From: Onchocerca lupi
Lineage: Eukaryota > Nematoda > Chromadorea > Rhabditida > Onchocercidae
Assembly: GCA_028564675.1 (NCBI GenBank)
Contig: JAOVVO010000267.1
Coordinates: 1 to 64,000, forward strand
Direction: 5' to 3'
DNA length: 64,000 nucleotides
Below the pieces are notes generated by a model. The model searched no databases. It was given only the letters and a program-made list of their open reading frames with translations, and was not told the DNA's origin. Each line of letters opens with the position of its first letter. The first letter of the stretch is position 1. Of this stretch, positions 63,981 through 64,000 are shown piece after piece. Both the position numbers and the translations under genes were made by a program.

Positions 63981-64000
63981 ATGAGTAAAATGAGGAATTC
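63981..64000 (+). CDS. Possible start of a plus-strand gene cut by the window edge
   Basis: A clear ATCATTTCAG acceptor ends at 63965, and an ATG follows 15 bases later at 63981, opening MSKMRN before the window ends. The arrangement matches a spliced-leader acceptor and start codon. Too little is present to name a product. Confidence 0.35.

Noticed and set aside
1..64000. tRNA, rRNA, spliced-leader RNA, CRISPR, insertion sequences or bacterial-endosymbiont inserts
   Set aside because: I saw no cloverleaf B-box, no spliced-leader sequence, no regular spacer array, no transposase frame and no long bacterial-type open frames.

Overview
The window reads as a piece of a nematode nuclear chromosome. 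It is strongly AT-rich, with many poly-A/T runs. Genes are built from short exons with GTAAGT-type donors and short TTTTCAG/TTTTAG acceptors, several starts sit just behind a pyrimidine tract and an AG (the layout expected for spliced-leader trans-splicing), and two gene models match conserved animal proteins with nematode-style small exons. The long introns and low GC fit a filarial-type (spirurid) worm; that placement is inference. I saw no bacterial, phage, CRISPR or viral segment, no tRNA or rRNA, and no intact transposon.

Layout. 1-2.4 kb: edge of a minus-strand gene (exon 315-425) and a GC-raised island with two weak plus-strand exon candidates. 2.5-3.8 kb: a three-exon plus-strand gene for a six-cysteine secreted protein. 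7.9-10.1 kb: a four-exon plus-strand TMEM86/YhhN lysoplasmalogenase gene. 11.6-22.5 kb, minus: jip-1, a JNK-interacting-protein-1 (MAPK8IP1) orthologue with SH3 and PTB domains; its introns carry two minisatellites and a long GAT/GCT microsatellite. 25.9-31.8 kb, minus: an 11-exon gene for an acidic, Ser/Asn/Asp-rich protein of 803 residues that I do not recognise; it carries a JNK-docking-like motif. 35.3-35.9 kb: a GC-raised coding-like island of unclear nature. 37.8-63.2 kb, minus: a zyxin orthologue (zyx-1), with a Pro-rich and Gln/Ser/Tyr-repeat N-terminal half at 57.6-63.2 kb and three LIM domains at 37.8-41.0 kb, separated by an intron region of about 16.6 kb. That region holds a probable alternative first exon for a LIM-only isoform, a possible nested plus-strand secreted-peptide gene, and tandem repeats. 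At the right edge a plus-strand gene may begin at 63981, divergent from zyx-1.

How the genes relate. jip-1 (a scaffold linking the JNK cascade to kinesin-1 cargo) and zyx-1 (a LIM adaptor of actin adhesion sites) are known neuromuscular and cytoskeletal genes in nematodes, but their proximity here need not be functional. The best candidate for new biology is the acidic gene immediately upstream of jip-1, on the same strand, with a motif resembling the JNK-binding core that the jip-1 model lacks. I found no convincing undescribed multi-gene system; otherwise this is ordinary nematode sequence with rich intronic repeats and several notable splicing features.
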